A DNA stretch of 64,000 bases from Tilletiopsis washingtonensis (Eukaryota; Basidiomycota; Exobasidiomycetes; Entylomatales). A program made the translations under genes and the position numbers. The stretch spans positions 62,001 through 126,000 of the forward strand of contig NW_020312011.1 of the NCBI RefSeq assembly GCF_003144115.1. The letters run 5' to 3'. Below, one piece after another: positions 43,338 through 53,415 of the stretch; within the stretch, counting starts at the first letter, position 1, and every line of letters begins with the position of its first letter. The notes below the pieces were generated by a model. It worked only from the letters and a program-made list of their open reading frames with translations, did not search any database and had not been told where the DNA came from.

Positions 43338-46300
43338 TCAAGCAGCCGCTGTCAGGAGAGGCGCCATGGCTGGAGTGCCCAACGCCGCCGACTCGACGGC
43401 GGTGCTGGCAGACATGAGGCTGGCGGCGTCGTCGCAGATCGCCTCCGCCGCCAGCGCGATGGCGAGCACGGCGGCGCTGGGCCGCGGTCCGCCAAAGGCA
43501 GACTGCAGGATGGGGTCCACCGTGCCGCCGGCGAGCGGCGAAGCAACGCGGGAGCGCGGCGTGTGCAGCATGTCGAGCGGCGTCGGAGGGCGGTCGCTGG
43601 CACGCCGACGGCGCATAAGGCCGGCCGCCGAGGACGGCGTCGACGACGCCACGGACGGGCTGGGCGCTGCGCGGCGCCGGGGCGTGCGCGGCGGCGGCAG
43701 GTCGAGCATTCGTACCTGCTCGCTCATTGCCGGAGAGGGGGCGTCAAGCCCGTGCATGAGCGCACTGGCCTCGTCACAGATGCGGCTCAGCGGCGAGCGC
43801 TGGCCGGCGAGGAGTGGAGAAGTGGCGACGTCGCGCCGCAGCTTTGCCGGCGTGCTGAAGATGGGCGAGGAGACGTCGATGAGCAGCGGCGTGCCCTTGG
43901 CCGGCTGGGCGGGTGCGGCGCGCGGACTGCCCTGGAAGCTGCCGAAGGAGCACTGGCTGCCTTCGCGGATCATGGGCGAGCTGCGCGCGACGCTGTGCAC
44001 GCTCGGCTCGCGGGACATGGCCAGATCGGTGCAGAGGCCCGACGACGGGATGCGTCGGCGCTGCTGCGACGACGGGCGGCGCGGGCCACGCGGACGGGGC
44101 TGGGCGCCGTATGACACCGCCCTGCGTCCCTCGCATGGCGCCAGGTCGCAGGGCGCACGAGGCAACGCCTTCTGGCGGGGCGAGCTGGGCTTGCGCACAT
44201 GGTCTGCACTGACGACCCGCAGCCGCTGCTCAGGTGCAGGAGGAGCCAGAGCGGCGCTGCGTGCCGCAGCGATGATGCCGGCGCCTTGCGCGTCACGGCG
44301 CTGGCGCTGGCCTGTCGGCACGGCGTCGTCCGGCAGCGCCGGAAGGAGGGCAGCATTCTCGTTGTCCTCCTCGTCTTGCTGAGCTGACGCAAGCGTGATG
44401 GCGCAGCTCGACGGCTCGAGTGCGTTGTTGTCCATCCGGAACTGGCGCCGGAAGGACGGCACCGGCGAGGCGCGCGTGACCGAGAGGTACTGCGAGGCAG
44501 AGCAGTTGGGCTCGGAGAGCAGCTGCACGTTTGCAGGCGCAGCTCCAGTCATATCGACGATGTGAATGAGCGTCTCGGTCTCGTTGTCCGTAGTCTCTGC
44601 TGTGATGTCGATGTCGGGAAGCAGAGAGGCACTGCTCTTGTCGGTGTCAAGTGGAAGCGAAGGCAGCACCGGAGCGGAGGCAAGGAATGCACTCGGCGGC
44701 TGGTCGACCTTGCCAGCGGCTCGTCCCTTCGCGGTGGTGGCCTCGAAGGTACGCCTGGCCCACGCGGTCATGGCCTCGCGTGCGGTCGCCGGCAGAGGAG
44801 CGGCCGGCGTGGCGGCCTCGACGCCCGACTCGAGGACGGGCGTCATCTCCGGGCCGACAGACTGCTTGCGCCTGCGACCGGCCTCGAATGGCTTGACCAG
44901 GTCGGTGAACAGCGACTCGATCTTGAGCGGCAGGCTGCGATGCTTGCGCGACTTTGCCGCCGTCTTGCTCTCGCGCTGTGCTGCCGTGTCGGCGTCGTCG
45001 CGGTCCTGCATGCCGTTCTCGGGTGCGTCCAGGCCGCGGTGGTACGGCAGGGTGCGCGGGAAGCCGCTCGAGGCATCGATGTCTGCGCCGCCAAAGTCCA
45101 GGCCAAGCCCGGCCATGGTGGCCTGGCCACGGCTCCGGTCCTCAGACTTGATCTGCAAGGACGCAGGGATGGCGGGCCGCGCACGCTCGGGCATGGCCTT
45201 CTCGGTCGATGCCTTGCGTGCGGTGCCCATCAGGTCGCGCAACTTGGACGAAGAGGACGCCTGTGCCTGGCCCATCGTCTTCGAGCGCAGGCGCTGCGGT
45301 GGACTGAGCGGCTCCTGCTGGCTAGCGGCTTGAGCAGCTGCGAAGGTCGTGATCTGGGGCGGAGCGCTCTTGGCCGTGGGGCCGTGGATGCGAGGGTCGA
45401 AGACGGGCATAGCATGCATGTTTCTGCCTTGCAGGCCCTTACCGTGAGCACGGATCTCGGCCATTGCCCAGGCGCCGGACGGAGGCAGATTGGAGAGGCG
45501 CAGGCTCGGCGGCCGACGAGCTTGGAAGCGTGTGGGTCCGGATGCGGAAGTCGGAAGAGGCTGGCGGGGACAGACGCTGCCGCTCGGCGGACTCGTGAAG
45601 GCTCGGGGACGAGTGATGGGCTGCTTGTCGTTGACACTGAGTGCGAAGGGGTCGAGCGAGGCAAATGGATCGATGGCGGCGGTGGCTTTGACATCCGTGC
45701 TCGCCTCACCGGCCTTCTTGAGGCTGCGGCGACGCGGCAGGAAGGCGTAGGGCGTCGGCGGGCCAGTGATGGTGCTGCGGCGCTGACGCTGTTCCTGCTC
45801 GGGCGACTCGCGGGGCAGGACGATCTGCGGCTTCTGCGGCTCGCCTGCTTCCTCTACCCGCTCCGGTGTCATCTCTCCCGGAGATCCGATGCGCGGAATA
45901 ACCTCCGTTGCGAGCGTGAAGCGCGGCTCCTTGCTAATCGTCGTCGGGGCGGTGGCCATCACATCTGCCGCAGCGGTGCCCTCGCTGGACATGGCGACGT
46001 CGGCATTCATGGCGGCTACGTCCTCGATGCGGCGCAGAGCCTTGGCTCTGGCGTGGAAGCTGGCAAGACCAACGGTGCGTGTGTGAATCCTCGAGCCGCG
46101 GCGGTACTGCTCGCCACCCAGACACGGCGAGTCCTCGAGATCCGCGCCGTAGCCCTCGTCGAGGGGCGAGCGAGCGCCCTCGGTAGGTCCGAGGTCGGAT
46201 GTGAAACCTTGACCGATTGCAAGACCCATGGCGGCAGCTTTAGATTCGCGCTCCACCCAGGCAAAGAGAGCGGCTTCGAAGTCGGACTTGACGTCGGGAT

Positions 46301-46718
46301 CGGAGGCGCGGCGGCCGTCGTCGAGAGCACGGAGGGTGCGCGTGAGCTCTTGGAGTGCGTACGGGGCGGACGTGTCTGCAGTTGCGCCGGCGGAGACCTC
46401 GAGAGCAGAGGGGAAGATGATGCTCGGACTCGGGTACGGCAGAGAGGCGGCGAGAGGCAGCGAGAGGCGGTAGCCGTTCTTTAGGCAGGACTGCACGGCA
46501 GGCTTGAGCAGGAGAGGGGCAACAGTAACGCGGGGCACACGGCCGGAGGAGCTTGCAGCGTGCTGGTCTGTTCGAACGTCGGAGGACGGTGCCTGAGCGA
46601 TGATGGCAATGGTCGCCTCGCGCGAGCTCGGCAGCGGGACGGTCTTGGCGGGCGGCGAGGTGCGTTCACGGTTGCGGCGCGGCTCGATGCTGGTGGGCAG
46701 TGCCGAGCTGGACTTCAT
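43338..46718 (-). CDS. Unrecognised 1126-residue Ser/Pro/Ala-rich protein
   Basis: A single uninterrupted exon from the ATG at 46718 to the stop at 43338. I do not recognise a domain. Signs that it is real: the length, absence of stops in a frame whose third positions behave like neighbouring genes, and a promoter-like pyrimidine tract upstream. It is largely disordered, rich in Ser, Pro and Ala, with a partly ordered N-terminal block (LLLKPAVQSCLKNGYRLSLP, then ALQELTRTLRALDDGRRA and FEAALFAWVERESKAAAMGL, about residues 60-180). The last 200 residues are dense in Ser/Thr-Pro sites with nearby basics (STPAKLRR, PPPRTPRRRA, LHTPRSRV), as in kinase-regulated proteins, and end in a hydrophobic Ala-rich helix. 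No signal peptide or membrane segment. Function unknown. Confidence 0.75.
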   Translation of the reverse strand: MKSSSALPTSIEPRRNRERTSPPAKTVPLPSSREATIAIIAQAPSSDVRTDQHAASSSGRVPRVTVAPLLLKPAVQSCLKNGYRLSLPLAASLPYPSPSIIFPSALEVSAGATADTSAPYALQELTRTLRALDDGRRASDPDVKSDFEAALFAWVERESKAAAMGLAIGQGFTSDLGPTEGARSPLDEGYGADLEDSPCLGGEQYRRGSRIHTRTVGLASFHARAKALRRIEDVAAMNADVAMSSEGTAAADVMATAPTTISKEPRFTLATEVIPRIGSPGEMTPERVEEAGEPQKPQIVLPRESPEQEQRQRRSTITGPPTPYAFLPRRRSLKKAGEASTDVKATAAIDPFASLDPFALSVNDKQPITRPRAFTSPPSGSVCPRQPLPTSASGPTRFQARRPPSLRLSNLPPSGAWAMAEIRAHGKGLQGRNMHAMPVFDPRIHGPTAKSAPPQITTFAAAQAASQQEPLSPPQRLRSKTMGQAQASSSSKLRDLMGTARKASTEKAMPERARPAIPASLQIKSEDRSRGQATMAGLGLDFGGADIDASSGFPRTLPYHRGLDAPENGMQDRDDADTAAQRESKTAAKSRKHRSLPLKIESLFTDLVKPFEAGRRRKQSVGPEMTPVLESGVEAATPAAPLPATAREAMTAWARRTFEATTAKGRAAGKVDQPPSAFLASAPVLPSLPLDTDKSSASLLPDIDITAETTDNETETLIHIVDMTGAAPANVQLLSEPNCSASQYLSVTRASPVPSFRRQFRMDNNALEPSSCAITLASAQQDEEDNENAALLPALPDDAVPTGQRQRRDAQGAGIIAAARSAALAPPAPEQRLRVVSADHVRKPSSPRQKALPRAPCDLAPCEGRRAVSYGAQPRPRGPRRPSSQQRRRIPSSGLCTDLAMSREPSVHSVARSSPMIREGSQCSFGSFQGSPRAAPAQPAKGTPLLIDVSSPIFSTPAKLRRDVATSPLLAGQRSPLSRICDEASALMHGLDAPSPAMSEQVRMLDLPPPRTPRRRAAPSPSVASSTPSSAAGLMRRRRASDRPPTPLDMLHTPRSRVASPLAGGTVDPILQSAFGGPRPSAAVLAIALAAEAICDDAASLMSASTAVESAALGTPAMAPLLTAAA

Positions 46719-47858
46719 CAGGTGGTGGCCTCGGCAAAGAAGGAGTAGGGAAGAGGAAGAAAAGAAAGAAAGGCGGCGCGGAAAGAATCAAGAAGCAACG
46801 AAGCGAAGACGGGCAGGCCGGAGAGCAAAGGCGACAGGATCTGAAAGCTGGGCGACTGAAAGGAGCGCAATGGACGTGCGCGGGGAGAAGTCGAGTAGAA
46901 GGTGTCGAGAAGGTAGGAGCTAGCGGCTTGTGGGCTTTGAAGGACTTGAGACGAGAACACGCGCGGCAGTCGAACCAGTCGACGGCGTCGCGGGCAGCAG
47001 TGGGGCAAGGGCGAGGCAAAAGGGCAGAATGGTGCGGGAAGAAGAGGGCCGAGGGCAAGCAGAAGACGAAAGTGAGGGAGGAAGGGCGAGCTGCGCCAGG
47101 GGTGCCTGCCTTTTGAGTGCCGCAGGCTCAGGGCGCTTGACGGACAAGCGGGGCGGCCGTTGGCGGGCCAGCGGCCGAGGCTCGGCAGGCCGAGCCCGCT
47201 GCGCTGCGACGCTCTCAGCGAGCATGTGCCACCTGCCCTTTGCGGCGGCCGGGCGACCTCGAGAGCAGCTCTGGGACGCCTCACATGGGCCGCAGCCGTT
47301 GCTGGTGCCGGCTGTGTGGTGCTGTGGCGGAGGCAGTGCGGAAGCTGGCGGAGGCAGAGGCGGAGGCATTCGCGACGCCGCCTCGCACGCGGCCGTTGGG
47401 CGGTGGAACCTTGCTCAGCCAGGCCGTTGGCAGTGCAGCGCACCGCATGCCGGGCTGCACCGAGACCGGCACGTGTGCGCCCGAGGCGCCGGCAATGTCT
47501 TGCGAGTCTGGAGGCGGCTCATGGTTGGATGCAACGGGCGGAGGCGGCGGCGTCGACGGAGGCAAGGCACGCTGGAGGGTGTCCAGGCGGAGCGCGCCTT
47601 ACGTAAGCAGGCGGCGCTGCAGGTGATCGGCTGCGCTGCGCGAAGCACAGCGGCGCGCCTGGAGTGGCTCGAGCACCGCGACGGCGAGCAGCAGCATCCC
47701 AACCCAGCAGCCACAGCCACCACTCCACTCACTCGCTGCCTCTCTGACCCACCAGCGCACCAGCAAGCCGCACCACACCGCGTCACCTGCTTGCTCTTCA
47801 CGCGCCGCCTCTCACGCCTGCCGCCTGCGCCGGCTAGCCCCTGCCCCTGCCCGCCCGC
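46719..47858. promoter_or_regulatory. Long divergent intergenic region with pyrimidine-rich tract
   Basis: 1.14 kb between the divergent starts of the unrecognised gene and RPT5. From about 46735 to 46810 the + strand is almost pure purine (ggaagaggaagaaaagaaag inside), i.e. a CT-rich tract directly upstream of the minus-strand gene, a common fungal promoter/5' UTR feature. The RPT5-proximal 150 bases are C-rich. Open frames in between lack conserved sequence. Confidence 0.5.
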
Positions 47859-49614
47859 ATGTCCTCGTCCGAGGCCTCGTCGTCGGCCGCGGCCGCGCCG
47901 CCGCCGTCGGAGGATGTCGCCATGGCTGCCGCCGAGCCCAAGGTGCCCGAGGAGGAGCCGCTGCCCGACGACATCCTCAACGCCAGCGCCGACGAGATCG
48001 CGACGCGCACGCGCCTGCTCGAGAACGACATCAAGGTGATGAAGTCGGAGCAGATGCGCCTCTCGCACGAGCAGAGCAGCATGCGCGAGAAGATCAAGGA
48101 CAACGCCGACAAGATCAAGCAGAACAAGGTGCTGCCGTACCTCGTCGGCAACGTCGTGGAGGTGAGTGCTGTGCCAAGAGTGATGGAAGCAGGAGCAGCT
48201 TGCGTGGCATGCACGAGTCCCAGTCGGACAAGCGCCAGGCAGGCAGGATCTGACGCATGTGGGTCATCAGATCTTGGACATCGACCCGGACGTGGATGAG
48301 GACTCAGAGGAGGGCGCGAATGTGGACTTGGACGCGCAGCGCAAGGGCAAGTGCGCCGTGATCAAGACGTCGACGCGCCAGACGATCTTCCTGCCGCTCA
48401 TCGGCCTCGTGCCGCCGGAGTCGCTGAAGCCGGGCGACCTGATTGGTGTCAACAAGGACAGCTACCTGGTGCTCGACAAGCTGCCGGCAGAGTACGACAG
48501 CAGAGTGAAGGCAATGGAGGTGGACGAGAGGCCGACGGAGGAGTACACGGACATCGGTGAGTGCGAGCGGCCAGCGCCAGTGCGCCTGCGTGGCGCGCGC
48601 CGCAGAGCGTCTCGTCTGACACATCTATGCAGGCGGTCTGGACAAGCAGATTGAGGAGCTGGTGGAGGCCATCGTGCTGCCGATGCAGCAGGAGGAGAAG
48701 TTCAAGAACCTCGGCATTCGGCCACCGAAGGGCGCTCTGATGTACGGGCCACCAGGTGAGTGCCGCGCGCGCGTGCTAGCCATGCGAGCACGCGCTGAGG
48801 CCGTCTGCGGCAGGAACGGGCAAGACGCTGCTTGCGCGAGCATGTGCTGCGCAGACAAACGCGTGCTACCTCAAGCTGGCCGGCCCGTCGCTGGTGCAGA
48901 TGTTCATCGGCGACGGCGCCAAGCTCGTGCGCGACGCCTTCGAGCTCGCCAAGGAGAAGGCACCGACGATCATCTTCATCGACGAGCTCGACGCCATCGG
49001 CACGAAGCGCTTCGACTCGGACAAGTCGGGCGACCGCGAGGTGCAGCGGACCATGCTCGAGCTGCTCAACCAGCTCGACGGCTTCAGCTCCGACGAGCGC
49101 ATCAAGGTCATCGCCGCGACGAACCGCATCGACATTCTCGACCCGGCCCTGCTGCGCTCCGGACGTCTTGACCGCAAGATCGAGTTCCCGCTGCCCAACG
49201 AGGAGGCGCGCGCGCGCATCATGGAGATCCACAGCCGCAAGATGGCCGTCGGACCCAATGTCAACTACGAGGAGTTGGCGCGCTCGTGCGACGAGATGAA
49301 CGGCGCCCAGCTCAAGGCCGTCTGCGTCGAGGTGAGTTGCATGTGTGCGGGGCGCACGAGCATCGACTGATCCGCGTCCACAGGCGGGCATGATTGCGCT
49401 GCGCGAGGGCGCGAACATCCTGGACCACGAGCACTTCTTCGGCGGCATTGTGAGTCCCTGTGGCTGCAGTTCCCGCCACTTTTGCTCACCAGACGTGCGC
49501 CTCAGATGGAAGTGCAATCGAAGAAGAAGGTGAGCGCGGTGCCGTTTTGCTCGTCCGCGGTGCGAGCGCTGACACACGATCCCTCCGCAGTCCGAATTCG
49601 CGTACTACTCGTAG
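47859..49614 (+). CDS. RPT5: 26S proteasome regulatory ATPase Rpt5 (subunit 6A/PSMC3)
   Basis: AAA+ ATPase of the 19S base that unfolds substrates and opens the 20S gate. Seven exons: 47859..48161, 48271..48556, 48633..48755, 48814..49331, 49384..49449, 49506..49529, 49591..49614, giving 447 residues. Order: N-terminal coiled coil ([20 protein letters not shown]), OB domain ([20 protein letters not shown]), Walker A GPPGTGKT (235-242), Walker [12 protein letters not shown], pore loop [20 protein letters not shown], sensor [15 protein letters not shown] and Arg fingers [14 protein letters not shown]. The C-terminus AYYS fits an HbYX gate-opening tail, with Ser where other Rpt5 proteins usually have Ala. 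The last two exons are 24 nt each. [20 protein letters not shown] identifies Rpt5 among the six ATPases. Confidence 0.96.
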
Positions 49615-49826
49615 ACGACTCTCACTCTCCCGTAATGCACGACTTCACCAAGGGCGCACTGGCTGGCTGCTGGTCATGGCACGGAGCGTATCATTTCTGA
49701 AGAGGGGCATGGGTAGATGACGAGAGACCGCGGCAGCTGGAAGAGCGGAAGACATGACGGAGTGTATGGGAGCACAGTGACCGAGAGCAACCTTGGGACA
49801 GAGGACGTGAGGGTCCGTCCGCCCGT

Positions 49827-52450
49827 CTAGGCGAGACGCAGCGCGAGGCACGTGCGCGAGGGCAGGTAGACCTGGATGAAGTTGGCGCGGCCGTTCCAGC
49901 CCATCGGCGTCGTGAAGAAGCGGCTCTTGGCGTGGTCGATGCGCGCGTGGCCGCCGAACTCGGCCGCGTCGCTGTCCAGGCCAATGACGTACTCGCCCGG
50001 CACATCGGCGCCGATGCGGTAGTCTGCGCGAGAACGGGTCAGCAGGAGCGTGGTCAGCATCGCGGCAGCTCACGCACCCGTGTACGAGTTGGTCGGGTGG
50101 AGGTTGAAGATGAAGATGAGCCCGGCGCGCTCAAAGGCAATAACGCGGTCGCTCTCGTGCTTGAGCGAGACGTAGGCCTGCGGCGACGCCAGCCACTTGT
50201 ACTGGTCCTCCAGCCAGTTCATGCCCTTGTCGAAGGCCTTGAGGTAGCGGTAGCGCAGCAGCGGGTCGTCGGAGAGGTCGAAGCGGCGCAGCGCGTGGGC
50301 GAAGCTGTTGCCGTTGCCTGCGGAATGCGCGTGTGAGCACAGTGCAGTCTGCGAGCCCCTGCACTAGGCTACCGACCCTCGCGCGGGAAGTCGAGCCACT
50401 CCGGCTCGCCGTGCTCGTTGCCGATGAACGAGAGCCAGCCCTCGCCGCCGAGGGCGTGCGTGAGGAAGCGGATCATCTTGTGCAGCGCCAGGCCGCGGTC
50501 GACAATCGGCGTCCGCTCAGACAGGTCGGACATGCTGTGGCAGGCGTGGTCGGCGAGTGTACGCAAGAGAGCAGCGCACTCAAACTCACTTGGTGTACAT
50601 CTCCTTGTCCATGAGCCAGAACGCCAGCGTCTGCGAACGGAGAGGTCAGCTGGCGTCAAGCACACGAGTGCTTTCTGTGCGCACCTTGTCGCCGACCAGC
50701 GCCTGGTCGTGCGACTCTGCGTATGCAATGCTCTTCTCCATGTGGCGGCGGTTCGTGAGGGTGTGGCAGATGTTTGCCAGGTCCCAGTCCTCGTCCTGCG
50801 TCTCCTTGAGCAGCTTGATCCACATATCTGAGTGCAAGCAGTCAGTAACGAGTCCGCACTGCCATTGCGCCGACACTCACCAGGCACAGCCATGCTGAGG
50901 CGGTAGTCGAAGCCCATGCCGCCCTCCTCGACGGGCCGGCACAGCGCGGGCATGCCGCTCACGTCCTCGGCAATCGTGATGGCGTCCGGCAGCACCTGCC
51001 GGATCATCTCGTTGGCCAGCATGAGGTACGCCACGCCCTCGGCGTCGACCGACGGGCCAAAGTATTCGTGGTAGCCGCCCGAGAAGCCCGTGCCGATGCC
51101 GTGGTGCCTGCGAGCGAGCGATCAGCGATGCTGGTGATGCGCGTGAACGACAGCACTCACGTGTAGATCATGCTCGTGACGCCGTCGAAGCGGAAGCCGT
51201 CAAAGCCCTCCTCGAGCCAGTAGCGGCAGTTGCTGAGCAGGAAGCGCAGCACCTCGTGGCTGCCGTAGTTGAAGAGGCGCGAGTCCCACAGCTCATGGCG
51301 GCCCTTTGCGCCCTCGTGGAAGTAGAGATGGTCGCTGCCGTCGAACATGTTGAGGCCGTCAAGCGTGTTCTTGCACGCGTGCGAGTGCACAATGTCGAGC
51401 AGCACCGTGATGCCGAGCGAGTGCGCCGTGTCGATGAGCTCGCGCAGCTGCTCCGGCGTACCTGCAGAGGCGTCAGAGGCGAGGCAAGCAGGTGCGTCAC
51501 AGACCACTCACCGTAGCGGCTGCTGGCGGCAAAGAAGTTGGTCACCTGGTAGCCGAACGAGGCGTAGTATGCGTGCTCCTGAATCGCCATCAGTTGGATC
51601 GTGTTGTAGCCGAGGTCCTTGATGCGCGGCAGCACATTGCGCGCTAGCAGACTGGTCAGCTGCAGCGCAAGAAGGACCCACGCAGCACTCACTGAATTCC
51701 GGGTAGCTGCCGACGCGCGGCTCGGGCGTCGCAATGCCGACTGCAGCGGCGTCAGAGAGCATCGACAAGAGCAGCACAGCACAGGCACTCACCGTGCGCC
51801 TCGTACACCTTGAGGTCAGTCGGCTTCGGCGGGCGCGGGTGCTTCATCTCATACCGCTCCGATGCCGGCGGGTTCCAGAAAATTGCATCGTAGACCGGCG
51901 ACACGGAGAGGTCCTGTGTGACGCGCCTGTGCGGTGTCAGTGCGAGGCACTGCAGTGGGCCCAGCCAGGCCGCTCACTTGATCCACGCCGGCAGGCGCTC
52001 GATGCGCTCGCCGCTCGGCGTCGTCATGCTGATCTTGAGCTTGCTGCCGTGCGCAATGGCGCACTTGCCGTCGGCGGCGGGGATGGTGATCTCCCAGACG
52101 CCGAACTCGTTCTTGCGCATCGCGTGCGCTTCGCGGCTCCAGCCGTTGAAGTCGCCGATGAGCGCGGCGCTGGTCGCGCCGGGCGCCCACTCGCGGTACA
52201 CGACGGCCTGCGAGCGCTCGTCGACGTGGAAGCCGAGACGCTCGTGGCCGCGTGCGAACTGCGCCAGGCCGCCCTCGGTCTGCTCGATGGTGTCGCGCCA
52301 CTTCTTGTAGAGGGCGTAGCGCTGGCGCAGCGCCGGCGCAAAGGGCTCGAGCCACGGGTCGATGGCAATGACGCGCGTGCCGTCGGTCGCCTTGCTGAAG
52401 TCGGGCGGCGGCGGCGCAGCGGGTGCGGCGGCGGTGGATGGTGCAGCCAT
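49827..52450 (-). CDS. GLC3: 1,4-alpha-glucan (glycogen) branching enzyme
   Basis: GH13 enzyme making alpha-1,6 branches in glycogen. Eleven exons: 52450..51978, 51926..51793, 51740..51693, 51643..51512, 51461..51161, 51107..50881, 50827..50685, 50630..50590, 50534..50377, 50317..50078, 50023..49827, giving 697 residues, the usual size. Order: N-terminal CBM48 ([20 protein letters not shown]), catalytic barrel ([50 protein letters not shown] with the nucleophile Asp, [15 protein letters not shown] with the acid/base Glu, [11 protein letters not shown]), then a C-terminal beta domain ([20 protein letters not shown]). Intron 9 uses a weak donor (G|GTCGGT), the only one restoring [17 protein letters not shown]. 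Cytosolic; no signal peptide. Confidence 0.96.
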
Positions 52451-53415
52451 GGTTTGAGAGTGTGGGGATGGTGGTGAGGGGTGAGGAGTGCGTCGCTGCT
52501 GGCAGGCAGCACAGCAGGCCGGAGCACAGCGAGCCTGCCCCAGCAGCAGCAAGCGTCGTCTGCTCCACACGTCACACACCGCGAACTTCTTGCCCGTGCG
52601 CGCTTGACCGTGCGCGCGCAAGGCACCTCGCCCGTCTCCGCACGCGGCGGCGCGCGGTTCGCTGTCGGTGGCGACCTCTCTGCACCTGCACCTGCCGCTG
52701 CGCGCGCACGCCGCGTGACCCAACGCAGGATGCAGCGCAGACTCGGCGCCGGCCGCCTGCGATAATCTGGGCGCAGTCATGCTTCATCAAGCCCCTCGAG
52801 CACACACACAGTGCAGTCGTAGCAACGTAGGCAGGCCACCGGCGCACTCGTGCCACGTCGCCGCGCTGGCAGCTCGCAGGCGAGTCGCAGCGAGCTAATT
52901 TGGGACGCCGCACGTCGCACCGAAACGCAGCCGGCGGGGTGCGCTGCGGCGTGGGGAAGGATGCGCCGAGCTTCGCCCGCGCACGCTGCGCCCACCGCCG
53001 TCGCGAGCCCCACGCCAGCAGACGCATCGCTGAGAGACACAACGCACAACGCACAATGCACAACGCAGCCGTCAGACAGCAGGCAGCGTCATGCGCTGCA
53101 GCAGCAGCAGACGAGGCCCGCCGGAGCTCACTGTGGGTAGCCCGAGGAGCTGTTTGTCCTGCGGCTGGCCGCGCACAGCACTCCGTTCGCAAGCTCAACG
53201 TAATCGCATCCTCAAACCATCCACTCTGCACGCTCACTCAGACAAACGCTTGTTCTTCGATCAGAATGACATTCAAGCCAACAAGGTGACGCGGCTCAGG
53301 CAGTCGCACAGGACGCCGAGACCAGGAAGGGGGTCCGGGAACGCGGGGATAAGCTATAGAGAGAGGCGCGGCTCGGCGCTGGCCGTGCACGCAGGCCCGT
53401 ATGCGGAGCCACTCT
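52451..53415. other. Intergenic, promoter of GLC3 and 3' flank of the GMC gene
   Basis: 965 bp without a supportable gene. It contains the GLC3 promoter at its left end and one short tandem repeat (annotated separately). Several open frames exist, with Arg/Ala/Cys-rich content and no conserved block. Confidence 0.45.
53037..53064 (+). repeat. Tandem heptamer repeat, 4 x cacaacg
   Basis: Four head-to-tail copies of cacaacg, the third with one change (cacaatg), in the intergenic region upstream of GLC3. A simple minisatellite; no function suggested by context. Confidence 0.85.

Noticed and set aside
44562-46484. A 640-residue open frame antisense to the unrecognised minus-strand gene
   Set aside because: The minus-strand frame is longer (1126 codons), starts at ATG behind a CT-rich tract, and has the more ordinary Ser/Pro composition. 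I keep only that one, with the reservation that neither has a known domain.
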